From Micromonospora musae (GTDB lineage Bacteria > Actinomycetota > Actinomycetes > Mycobacteriales > Micromonosporaceae): a stretch of DNA of 64,000 nucleotides. The DNA is taken from contig NZ_RAZT01000005.1 in assembly GCF_003626635.1 (NCBI RefSeq), positions 1 through 64,000 of the forward strand, given 5' to 3'. Positions 55,845-64,000 of this stretch are shown one piece after another. The translations under genes and the position numbers were made by a program. The notes below the pieces were generated by a model. It had not been told where the DNA came from. It did no database searches and saw only the letters and a list, made by a program, of their open reading frames with translations. Each line of letters opens with the position of its first letter. Position 1 is the stretch's first letter.

Positions 55845-56960
55845 TCAGGTTTTGACGCGGAGGGTGGGGTTCTTGGTCAGGTAGGCGTCGGCGCGACCGG
55901 CGCGGAGCTCGGTGAGGAAACGGCGGCCGACCGGAGTGAGCTGCTCGCCCCGGTAGCCGCTGCCCGAACCGACCGACCTGCCGGGCAGGCCGACCAGCAC
56001 GAACCGGTCGGCAGGTAGGCCGCCCAGGGCGTACGCGACGTCGATCAGCCGACGCCCGCCGACGTAGATCAACGTGTCGCCGAGCGCGTCGACCACCTGC
56101 TGCACCCGGTCCGGGTCCCGGGCGAGCCCCTGGTCGAGGATCTTGCCGACGAGCGCCCGGATCAGCTGCTGCTGGTGGCGCTGCCGGCTGTAGTCGCCGC
56201 CGGGGATGTAGCGCTGCCGGGCGTAGTCCAGCGCCTGCCATCCGGTCAGGTGGCGGTTGCCCTTCTCGTACACCATCTGCGGGCCGGTGTAGCCGCCGGG
56301 CGCGCTCTCCCGGTGCCGGCCGTCGGGTTGCCGGTGCCGGGAGACGACCCGCTGGTCGATGTGGAGGTCCACCCCGCCGAGGCTGTCCACCAGCCGGTCG
56401 AAGCCGGCGAAGGTGACCACCGCACCGGCGTCGATGCGCAGTCCGGTGTAGCCGCTCACGGTGCTGCGCAGTAGCTCGTACCCCTGGGCGGCGCTCGGCT
56501 GCTTCGGGCGGCCGGGCACCCGGCTGCCGTAGCTCATCGCGTGGGTCAGCTTGGTCCGACCACCGCGGTAACCCGCCTTCGGGAACGCGGGGATGTCGAC
56601 CACCAGGTCGCGGGGGAGTGAGAAGAGGTACGCCCGGCCCAGCCCGCGCGGCACGTGCAGGACGAGCACCGAGTCGGCGTGCGGCTCCCAGCCGGGGACG
56701 CTGACCCGGGTGTCCACCCCGACCAGCAGGAGGTTGAGCGGGCCGGTGATGTCGGCGCCCGGCGGGGGTGGCGGCGGGCTGGGGCTGGCGGTCGGCGGGT
56801 TCGTGGCCGACGGGCTCGCCGGCGCGGCGCCCCGCTCGGGGCCCGACCCGCCAACGAGGCGGCTGACCACGACGCCGCCCACCGTCACCAGCACGACTGC
56901 GGCGAGCAGCAGCACGATCAGCGTTCGGCTACGACGGCCCGCGCCTGCACCGAGGCTCAT
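55845..56960 (-). CDS. LytR-CpsA-Psr (LCP) cell-wall ligase
   Basis: A 371-residue LCP protein: short cytoplasmic Arg-rich start, membrane helix (TLIVLLLAAVVLVTVGGVVV), Pro-rich linker, then the LCP domain (about 85-330) with LLLVGVDTR, SVLVLHVPRG, LFSLPRDLVVDIP, GGVDLHIDQ and LDYARQRY. LCP enzymes attach polymers such as arabinogalactan or teichoic acids to peptidoglycan outside the membrane. The start at ATG 56960 has GGAGG just before. The conserved Asp and Arg residues are present. Confidence 0.93.
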   Translation of the reverse strand: MSLGAGAGRRSRTLIVLLLAAVVLVTVGGVVVSRLVGGSGPERGAAPASPSATNPPTASPSPPPPPPGADITGPLNLLLVGVDTRVSVPGWEPHADSVLVLHVPRGLGRAYLFSLPRDLVVDIPAFPKAGYRGGRTKLTHAMSYGSRVPGRPKQPSAAQGYELLRSTVSGYTGLRIDAGAVVTFAGFDRLVDSLGGVDLHIDQRVVSRHRQPDGRHRESAPGGYTGPQMVYEKGNRHLTGWQALDYARQRYIPGGDYSRQRHQQQLIRALVGKILDQGLARDPDRVQQVVDALGDTLIYVGGRRLIDVAYALGGLPADRFVLVGLPGRSVGSGSGYRGEQLTPVGRRFLTELRAGRADAYLTKNPTLRVKT

Positions 56961-57103
56961 CTGGGCCTCCTTCCACCCGTACTCGAACAACGCGCCGACG
57001 GGGGTCTGGGGTTGCGGCCGGGACGCCGGTGCGGCGGGTGGAGAGCATGATCGCGCGAATCGTGGCCCTGGCGCGACAGCTACCGGCGGGTAATGATGCG
57101 GGG

Positions 57104-58798
57104 ATGCGGTACGACGTGGTCGTCATCGGGTCCGGCTTCGGCGGCAGCGTCACCGCGCTGCGGCTGACCGAGAAGGGTTACTCCGTCGGCGTCCTGGAGG
57201 CCGGGCGGCGCTTCGCCGACGACGAGTTCCCCCGCACCTCGTGGCGGGTACGGCGCTTCCTATGGGCGCCGCGGCTCGGCTGCTACGGCATCCAGCGGAT
57301 CACGCTGCTGCGGGCCGCCGACCGGCGAGCCGGCGGCGGGTTGCTGGTGCTCTCCGGCGCCGGCGTGGGCGGCGGTTCCCTGGTCTACGCGAACACCCTC
57401 TACGAGCCACTGCCCGCCTTCTACGCCGATCCGCAGTGGCGGGACATCACCGACTGGCGCGACGAGCTGGCCCGCCACTACGACCAGGCGAAGCGGATGC
57501 TGGGCGTCGCCACGTACCCGGTGGAGACCGGGGCGGACCGGGCGATGCGGGCGGTGGCCGAGCGGATGGGGGTCGGGCACACCTTCCACGCCACCCCCGT
57601 CGGCGTCCACCTCGGACGCCCCGGCGAGCGGGTCGCCGACCCGTACTTCGGGGGCGCCGGCCCGGAGCGCACCGGCTGCACCCACTGTGGCTCGTGCATG
57701 ACCGGCTGCCGGGTCGGGGCGAAGAACACGCTGGTCAAGAACTATCTGTGGCTGGCCGAACGGCTCGGCGCGCGGGTGCATCCGCTCACCACGGTGACCG
57801 CCGTGCGCCCCCATCCCGACGGCGGGTACGAGGTGCACACCGTCCGGACCGGCGGCTGGCTGCGCCGGCGGCAGGTGATCCGCGCCGACCAGGTCGTCTT
57901 CGCGGCCGGGGCGCTCGGCACCCAGCGGCTGCTGCACGAGATGAAGGCCACCGGCGCGCTGCCCGACCTCTCGCCCCGGCTCGGCGAGCTGACCCGGACC
58001 AACTCCGAGGCGATCCTGGGGGCGTCGGTGCCGCGTCGGCAGGCCCGGGCCGCGGGGCTCGACCTCACCGAGGGCGTCGCCATCACCAGCTCCTTCCACC
58101 CGGATCCGCAGACCCACATCGAGCCGGTCCGCTACGGCCGGGGCTCGAACGCGATGGGGCTGCTCCAGTCGCTGCTGGTCGAGGGCGGGCCGCACCGCGT
58201 CCGGCGCTGGCTCGGCAGCCTGCTGCGCCAGCCCGGCACCGCCGCCCGGTTGCTCTCCGTACGGCGCTGGTCCGAGCGGACCGTGATCGCCCTGGTCATG
58301 CAGGCGGCCGACAACTCGCTCACGCTCCGGTTCCGGCGCGGGCGGTGGCGGGGCCGGCTGGTCGGCGGCCCCGGGCACGGCACTCCGAACCCGACCTGGA
58401 TCCCCGCCGGCCACACGGCGGCCCGGTTGCTCGCCGAGGAGATCGGCGGTACGCCGGGCGGCGCGCTGACCGAGCCCTTCGACATCCCGATGACAGCGCA
58501 CATCCTCGGCGGGACGGTGATCGGCGCCACCCCGGTCGACGGGGTGATCGACCCGTACCACCGGGTCTTCGGGCATCCGGGGCTGCACGTGGTGGACGGG
58601 GCGGCCGTCTCGGCGAATCTCGGGGTGAACCCGTCGTTGACCATCACCGCGCAGGCCGAGCGGGCGATGTCCCTCTGGCCGAATCGGGGCGAGGAGGACC
58701 CGCGACCGCCCCTCGGCGAGCCGTACCGGCGGATCGATCCGGTGCCGCCGCGCAGTCCCGCGGTGCCGGCGTACGCTCCCGCCGCGTTGCGACCGTGA
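57104..58798 (+). CDS. GMC-family oxidoreductase (cholesterol oxidase-like)
   Basis: A 564-residue FAD enzyme. It opens MRYDVVVIGSGFGGSVTALR (GxGxxG). GVGGGSLVYANTLYEP contacts FAD. Cys-rich HCGSCMTGCRVGAKNTL looks like a metal or Fe-S site, as in the ChoD-like group. The C-terminal part has TAHILGGTVIG and VVDGAAVSANLGVNPSLT. In mycobacteria choD lies beside guaB3. Substrate is a sterol-like alcohol by analogy only. A longer frame starts at 57029; ATG 57104 fits the domain and a TAATGA box. Confidence 0.88.
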   Translation: MRYDVVVIGSGFGGSVTALRLTEKGYSVGVLEAGRRFADDEFPRTSWRVRRFLWAPRLGCYGIQRITLLRAADRRAGGGLLVLSGAGVGGGSLVYANTLYEPLPAFYADPQWRDITDWRDELARHYDQAKRMLGVATYPVETGADRAMRAVAERMGVGHTFHATPVGVHLGRPGERVADPYFGGAGPERTGCTHCGSCMTGCRVGAKNTLVKNYLWLAERLGARVHPLTTVTAVRPHPDGGYEVHTVRTGGWLRRRQVIRADQVVFAAGALGTQRLLHEMKATGALPDLSPRLGELTRTNSEAILGASVPRRQARAAGLDLTEGVAITSSFHPDPQTHIEPVRYGRGSNAMGLLQSLLVEGGPHRVRRWLGSLLRQPGTAARLLSVRRWSERTVIALVMQAADNSLTLRFRRGRWRGRLVGGPGHGTPNPTWIPAGHTAARLLAEEIGGTPGGALTEPFDIPMTAHILGGTVIGATPVDGVIDPYHRVFGHPGLHVVDGAAVSANLGVNPSLTITAQAERAMSLWPNRGEEDPRPPLGEPYRRIDPVPPRSPAVPAYAPAALRP

Positions 58799-58865
58799 CG
58801 TCGGGCCGAAAAGGGGACGTCCGGGGCGACCGCGGGGCGCAGCCGGGGGCGGCCGGAACAGTAGG

Positions 58866-58871
58866 TAGGCT
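58866..58871 (+). promoter_or_regulatory. TAGGCT -10 box of guaA, leaderless arrangement
   Basis: TAGGCT ends 8 bases before the guaA ATG; the intervening TTCTCCAC carries no Shine-Dalgarno match. Confidence 0.5.
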
Positions 58872-58879
58872 TTCTCCAC

Positions 58880-60438
<1,559 letters not shown>

Positions 60439-60440
60439 GC

Positions 60441-60854
60441 TCAGCCCGCGGTCGGCGGTACGGGCCCGCTCGGCGGGACCGGCGCCGTCGCCTGCGGCGC
60501 GGTGCCGACGGGCTCGGCGGGCGCCGCCGGCGGGTAGTAGGGCGGCGTCGGGGCGTACCCCGGCCGGCTCGTCGCCGTGGTGGTCGGCGGCGGAGGCTGC
60601 GGCGCGGCACCCGCGGGGTGCGGCCAGGCGGGGGCGCCGGGCGGCTCCTCCGGCATCAGGAACCACATGACCGGGTACGCGAGCAGCGCCAGCCCGCCGG
60701 TGAGCAGGACGGCGACCGCGAAGAGCACCCGGATCATGGTGGGGTCGACGCCGAGGTAGCGACCGACGCCACTGGCGACACCGGCGACCATGCGGTCGGT
60801 GGTGGGGCGCCGGAGCTGCTTGTACGGGGCCTGGGGAGGGGTGTTGGTTGTCAT
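60441..60854 (-). CDS. PspC domain membrane protein
   Basis: A 137-residue protein: PspC domain (about 12-70; LRRPTTDRMVAGVASGVGRYLGV, then a membrane helix VLFAVAVLLTGGLALLAYPVMWFL, ending MPEE) and a Pro-rich cytoplasmic tail. PspC-like proteins belong to the phage-shock/envelope stress response. Convergent with guaA, 7 bases between stops. ATG 60854 follows GGTGGAGAC. The longer frame shown by the sequence is antisense to the NUDIX gene and rejected. Confidence 0.9.
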   Translation of the reverse strand: MTTNTPPQAPYKQLRRPTTDRMVAGVASGVGRYLGVDPTMIRVLFAVAVLLTGGLALLAYPVMWFLMPEEPPGAPAWPHPAGAAPQPPPPTTTATSRPGYAPTPPYYPPAAPAEPVGTAPQATAPVPPSGPVPPTAG

Positions 60855-60998
60855 GTCTCCACCCTCCGCGTCGGCTGCGGCGGCGACCTCGGTGAGCGCC
60901 CGGATCCTTACCCTGACCGCTCCCTGAGTCGCGAGCCCTGTGTCAGCAATCTGACTCTTTTCGATGCCGGTAACCCGCCCGAGGGAGAATTTTTTTCC

Positions 60999-61946
60999 GT
61001 GACCACCGCGCTGACGCCGCTCCGCAGGATCGCGGCATACGCAGTTTGTGCCGATTCGGCTGGCCGGGTTCTCCTGGTTCGTGCCTCCCCACGCTCCGGC
61101 ACCCCCGGCCGATGGTCGCTGCCCGGCGGCGCGGTCGACCACGGCGAGGATCCCAACCACACGGTGGTCCGGGAGACGGCGGCCGAGACGGGGTTGTCGG
61201 TCTCCGTGACCGGGCTGCAGGACGTGCTGGCGGACATGCGGGCGCTGCCCGAGCGGGGCATCACGATCCACACCGACCGGCTCATCTACCAGGTGTCGGT
61301 GCGGGGCGGGACCCTCACCGACCGGGTCGATCGGCCGACCGACCTGGCCCGGTGGTTCACCCGGGAGGAGGCCGCCGAGCTGCCGCTGCGCTCGTTCACC
61401 TCGCGCGCCCTCGGCCTGCCCGCGTCCTCGGGCGACGTGGTTCCGGACGAGCCGCCCGAGTTCCCCTCCTTCTACGCGGTGCCCGGGCCGGACGGGCTGC
61501 ACCGGGCGCAGCGCTTCGCCGCGTACGCGGTCTGCACCGACCCCGAGGGCCGCGTCCTGCTCACCCGCGTCGCCGACGGCTACCCCGGCGCCGGCTGCTG
61601 GCACCTGCCCGGCGGCGGCACCGACTACGGGGAGCAGCCCGGCGCGGCGCTCATCCGTGAGCTGGTGGAGGAGACCGGGCAGGACGGGCGGCTCGTCGAG
61701 CTGCTCGGCGTGGCCAGTCACCGGGACGCCGCCTCGCTCGGCCCGGAGGGCTACCCGATCGACTGGCACGGCGTACGCGCCTTCTACCGGGTGGTGGTCG
61801 ACCGGCCCGCCCCGCCCACCGTCGCCGACGTCGGCGGTTCCACCAGCGAGGCCCGCTGGTTCGCCCCCGCCGAGCTGGGCGCCCTGCCGGCCGAACGCCT
61901 CACCGAGGTCACCGCCGAAGCCGTCCAAGCCGCCCACCTCACCTGA
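60999..61946 (+). CDS. Double-NUDIX hydrolase (first of tandem pair)
   Basis: A 315-residue protein with two NUDIX domains in tandem (about 5-145 and 170-315). The second box is complete (GGGTDYGEQPGAALIRELVE then ETG: GX5EX7REUXEEXGU). The first reads GGAVDHGEDPNHTVVRETAAETGL, with one catalytic Glu replaced by Ala, so it may be impaired. GTG 60999 follows GAGGGAGAA and a run of T. Substrate class (nucleotide or other diphosphate) unknown. Tandem paralogue of the next gene. Confidence 0.88.
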   Translation: MTTALTPLRRIAAYAVCADSAGRVLLVRASPRSGTPGRWSLPGGAVDHGEDPNHTVVRETAAETGLSVSVTGLQDVLADMRALPERGITIHTDRLIYQVSVRGGTLTDRVDRPTDLARWFTREEAAELPLRSFTSRALGLPASSGDVVPDEPPEFPSFYAVPGPDGLHRAQRFAAYAVCTDPEGRVLLTRVADGYPGAGCWHLPGGGTDYGEQPGAALIRELVEETGQDGRLVELLGVASHRDAASLGPEGYPIDWHGVRAFYRVVVDRPAPPTVADVGGSTSEARWFAPAELGALPAERLTEVTAEAVQAAHLT

Positions 61947-61983
61947 CCCCTACTCCCACCCCCACCTCCGCCCGGCCTGTGGT

Positions 61984-62038
61984 GATCATGAGGTTATTGT
62001 CGGGACACGCCGGGATGGACGGCGATAACTTCATGATC
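61984..62038. repeat. Imperfect 55-bp palindrome between the two NUDIX genes
   Basis: GATCATGAGGTTATTG (61984-61999) pairs with CGATAACTTCATGATC (62023-62038) with two mismatches around a 23-base loop. AT-rich for this genome. REP-like or a hairpin in the transcript; no T-run. Confidence 0.7.
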
Positions 62039-62070
62039 GACCGGACTGGGACGCGGGCGGGGGCCACGGG

Positions 62071-62970
62071 ATGCAGCAGCGGCGGCAGGTGGGTGCGTAC
62101 GGGCTCTGCCGCGACGACGGGCGGGTGTTGCTCGTACGCGGCTCCGCCGCCGCCCAATTCCCGGCGGTCTGGCACCTGCCCGGTGGCGTCGTGCCGCACG
62201 GCGAACACCCCGCGCACGCCGTGCTCCGCGAGGTGGGCGAGGAGACCGGGCTGACCGTCGAGGTGACCCGACTGCGCGCGGTGCTCGCGGACGTCGTCCC
62301 GTTCCCCGACGCGGACGTGTCACTGCACACCGATCGGCTCGCCTTCGACCTGGCCGTCACCGGGGGAGCGCTGCGCGACGGGCCGGCGGGGGTGACCGAC
62401 TCGGCCCGCTGGTTCACGCCGCGGGAGGCGGCGGCGGTGCCGCTGGCGCCGTTCACCGCCGAGCTGCTCGGCCTGCCGGTCTCCCCGTTGCCCGCGGGGC
62501 ACGCGGGACCCTCCTCCTTCCCGCCGCTCGGCGACCGCCGGCTGCGCTTCGCCGCGTACGGGCTGGTCACCGACCCGCAGGGGCGGGTGCTGCTCACGAT
62601 GATCGCCGAGGGGTATCCCGGCGCCGGGCTGTGGCACCTGCCCGGCGGCGGCACGGACCACGGTGAACAGCCCGAGCCCGCGCTCCTGCGCGAACTGGTC
62701 GAGGAGGCCGGGCAGCTCGGCCGGGTGATCGAGCTGATGGGCGTGGACAACCTGCACAACCCGGCCGCGTTCGGGCCCGAGGGGCGCCCGCTCGACTGGC
62801 ACGGGGTACGGGTGATCTACCGGGTGGTGGTCGAGACGCCCACCGAGGCCCGGGTCACCGAGGCGGCCGGCGGCTCGACGGCCCGCGCGGCCTGGTTCAC
62901 GGCCGACCAACTCGACGACCTGCCGTTGACGGACGTCGCTGCCTGGGCGACCGGACAGCGAGTCGGATAA
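62071..62970 (+). CDS. Double-NUDIX hydrolase (second of tandem pair)
   Basis: A 299-residue protein with the same two-domain plan. Both NUDIX boxes are complete (GGVVPHGEHPAHAVLREVGE then ETG; GGGTDHGEQPEPALLRELVE then EAG). The C-terminal domain closely resembles that of the 60999 gene (GPEGxPxDWHGVR, WHLPGGGTD). Start ATG 62071; a weak G-rich site precedes. The pair arose by duplication and diverged at the first domain. Confidence 0.88.
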   Translation: MQQRRQVGAYGLCRDDGRVLLVRGSAAAQFPAVWHLPGGVVPHGEHPAHAVLREVGEETGLTVEVTRLRAVLADVVPFPDADVSLHTDRLAFDLAVTGGALRDGPAGVTDSARWFTPREAAAVPLAPFTAELLGLPVSPLPAGHAGPSSFPPLGDRRLRFAAYGLVTDPQGRVLLTMIAEGYPGAGLWHLPGGGTDHGEQPEPALLRELVEEAGQLGRVIELMGVDNLHNPAAFGPEGRPLDWHGVRVIYRVVVETPTEARVTEAAGGSTARAAWFTADQLDDLPLTDVAAWATGQRVG

Positions 62971-63005
62971 GCCGCACCGCCCGAGCCGGTTCGGGCCCGT
63001 TGGGC

Positions 63006-63011
63006 TACAGT
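63006..63011 (+). promoter_or_regulatory. Candidate -10 box upstream of pssA
   Basis: TACAGT (63006-63011) in the gap after the NUDIX gene; a good -35 is not seen. It would give a leader of about 210 bases holding the bulged hairpin at 63151-63189. Confidence 0.3.
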
Positions 63012-63150
63012 CGAGGTAGGGAATGATGGATAACGGGCGATGAGGCCCGGGATGCGAACGAGAGAGCCGTCTGAGCGGTATATGGAGATATAAGCCCGCC
63101 GACAGCTATCGCCAAGCGCCGTTCCCTGTGTAATGGTGTACTCCGCACAA

Positions 63151-63189
63151 CGGCTGCCGGGCCGAGAGTGGTCCGGTACGAGACAGCCG
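63151..63189 (+). promoter_or_regulatory. Bulged stem-loop in the pssA leader
   Basis: CGGCTG (63151-63156) pairs with CAGCCG (63184-63189); inside, CCGGGCC (63157-63163) pairs with GGTCCGG (63170-63176) around GAGAGT, leaving TACGAGA as a one-sided bulge. It lies 40 bases before the pssA GTG. Possible cis-regulatory RNA; no known riboswitch was recognised. Confidence 0.5.
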
Positions 63190-63228
63190 GATGCACGTCC
63201 CGAAGACTCATCCGGTGATGGAGGAAGC

Positions 63229-64000
63229 GTGCCGAGAGCCCCATGGCGCCGGCGTCGTACGACTGACAGTCCGCGCCCCGCAGGGCGTCGCTGGGCGGGC
63301 CGGCTCCGCCGCAGCGGCGCGTTCGCCCGGCAGGTTCTGCTGGTCCGGGTGGGCCGGCGTGACGGCGAGCTGACCACAGGCACCGAAACCGCTCTGGTCG
63401 AGCCCCGCTACCGCAGCCGTCGTCGCCGCTACGGGCTGGACCGGTTCAGCCGGGCACAGGTCGAGTCGGTCATGCCGGTCAGCCCGGCGCTGCCGCCGAT
63501 CAGCCCGGCGCTGCCACCGGTGACCGCGCCCGACGACACGGCGGCCGGGTCGATCCCGCTGCTCCCCGGCGAGCGCACCGTCACCCGCCGGGTGAAGTTC
63601 GCATTGGTCAACGCGTGCACGCTGAGCAGCCTGACCCTCGGCATGCTCGCCATCTTCCTGGCCATGCAGGGCGAGGTGCGCATCGCCGCGCTCTCCCTCA
63701 TCGCCTGCGTCGCGTTCGACGGTCTCGACGGGGCGCTGGCCCGCAAACTCGGCGTGGCCAGCCCGTTCGGCGCGCAGATGGACTCGCTGGCCGACATGTG
63801 CTCGTTCGGCCTCGCCGCGCCGGTGGTCGTCTATGCTTCGCTCGCCGGCTCCGTGTCGACCGCCGCCGCGGCCGTCGCGTGCGCGCTCGTCGCGGCCTGC
63901 GCCGCGATCCGGCTCGCCCGGTTCAACGTCAGCCCCAAGGACGGCCGATTCTTCTGCGGCGTGCCCACCACCATGGCCGCGGCCGTGCTCGCGGTGACCG
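63229..64000 (+). CDS. pssA: CDP-alcohol phosphatidyltransferase, probably phosphatidylserine synthase; 3' end outside the window
   Basis: The visible part is 257 residues. An unusually long, Arg-rich and Pro-rich cytoplasmic extension (about 1-120, with SPALPPISPALPP) precedes membrane helices. The diagnostic motif D-x2-DG-x2-AR-x8-G-x3-D-x3-D is complete (DGLDGALARKLG, then GAQMDSLAD), giving a catalytic CDP-alcohol site. PssA joins serine to CDP-diacylglycerol; another alcohol cannot be excluded. GTG 63229 has GGAGG at 63220-63224; the frame is open to the window end. Confidence 0.8.
   Translation, partial: MPRAPWRRRRTTDSPRPAGRRWAGRLRRSGAFARQVLLVRVGRRDGELTTGTETALVEPRYRSRRRRYGLDRFSRAQVESVMPVSPALPPISPALPPVTAPDDTAAGSIPLLPGERTVTRRVKFALVNACTLSSLTLGMLAIFLAMQGEVRIAALSLIACVAFDGLDGALARKLGVASPFGAQMDSLADMCSFGLAAPVVVYASLAGSVSTAAAAVACALVAACAAIRLARFNVSPKDGRFFCGVPTTMAAAVLAVT

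Noticed and set aside
52705..56241. 1178-residue open frame on the minus strand
   Set aside because: Antisense to guaB3's end, both M1 peptidases and part of LCP; Arg/Gly/His-rich translation typical of GC-rich shadow frames.

Overview
The window is a 64 kb stretch of a very GC-rich actinobacterial chromosome. The protein sequences and the presence of WhiD, BldM, conservon and GroEL1 orthologues point to Micromonosporaceae (Micromonospora or a close relative); the genus is inferred, not proven. The backbone is the conserved actinobacterial block rplM-rpsI-glmM ... glmS ... acpS-nnr-alr ... tsaE-tsaB-rimI-tsaD ... groES-groEL1-whiD-bldM ... guaB-guaB3 ... GMC oxidase-guaA, the order remembered for Mycobacterium tuberculosis (about Rv3409c to Rv3443c) and in part for Streptomyces coelicolor. 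I saw no tRNA, rRNA, CRISPR array, transposase or prophage gene.

Layout. 1-4 kb: conservon cvnABCD (sensor-like kinase, roadblock protein, DUF742, small GTPase), cvnA cut by the window edge. 4-6 kb: a methyltransferase and a MazEF-like toxin-antitoxin pair. 5.9-8.3 kb: rplM-rpsI and glmM. 8.3-15.6 kb: an FtsX/MacB-type ABC system (permease, ATPase, permease) divergent from a PadR regulator with an operator-like palindrome between them. 15.6-18.4 kb: an aminotransferase, an orphan MmpS-like membrane protein, and 0.8 kb without genes carrying a GC microrepeat and a long palindrome. 18.5-22.6 kb: glmS and an ESX-like pair (small helical protein plus alpha/beta hydrolase). 22.6-31.8 kb: acpS, nnr, alr, a hydrolase, the t6A genes tsaE/tsaB/rimI/tsaD, with ung and a frameshifted XRE regulator inside. 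31.9-35.4 kb: a heterodimeric ABC exporter. 35.4-40.9 kb: DUF4142, a ROK regulator and a xylose-type sugar ABC importer.

41-45 kb: a YbaK deacylase and a methyltransferase divergent from CIRCE-controlled groES-groEL1. 45-48.4 kb: a membrane-anchored molybdopterin oxidoreductase, whiD and bldM. 48.4-49.4 kb: a repeat-rich stretch without genes. 49.4-60.4 kb: DUF5319, guaB, guaB3, two tandem lipoprotein M1 peptidases, an LCP protein, a GMC (cholesterol oxidase-like) oxidase and guaA. 60.4-64 kb: PspC, two tandem double-NUDIX proteins and a CDP-alcohol phosphatidyltransferase (pssA-like) cut by the window end.

Functionally the window joins translation (L13, S9, t6A tRNA modification), cell-wall precursor supply (GlmM, GlmS, Alr, LCP), GMP synthesis (GuaB, GuaB3, GuaA), chaperonins and developmental regulators. 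The least ordinary material is non-coding: two copies of a palindromic element 31 kb apart, a stop-to-start spacer repeat at two gene junctions, a compound repeat cluster after bldM, a triplicated 29-bp unit holding a stop codon, a recurrent TAGGCT-type -10 box placed for leaderless mRNAs, and a bulged stem-loop before pssA. I did not find a clearly new multi-gene system; the best protein-level oddities are a BldM with a degenerate acidic pocket and a long linker, the orphan MmpS protein, and the paired double-NUDIX proteins.
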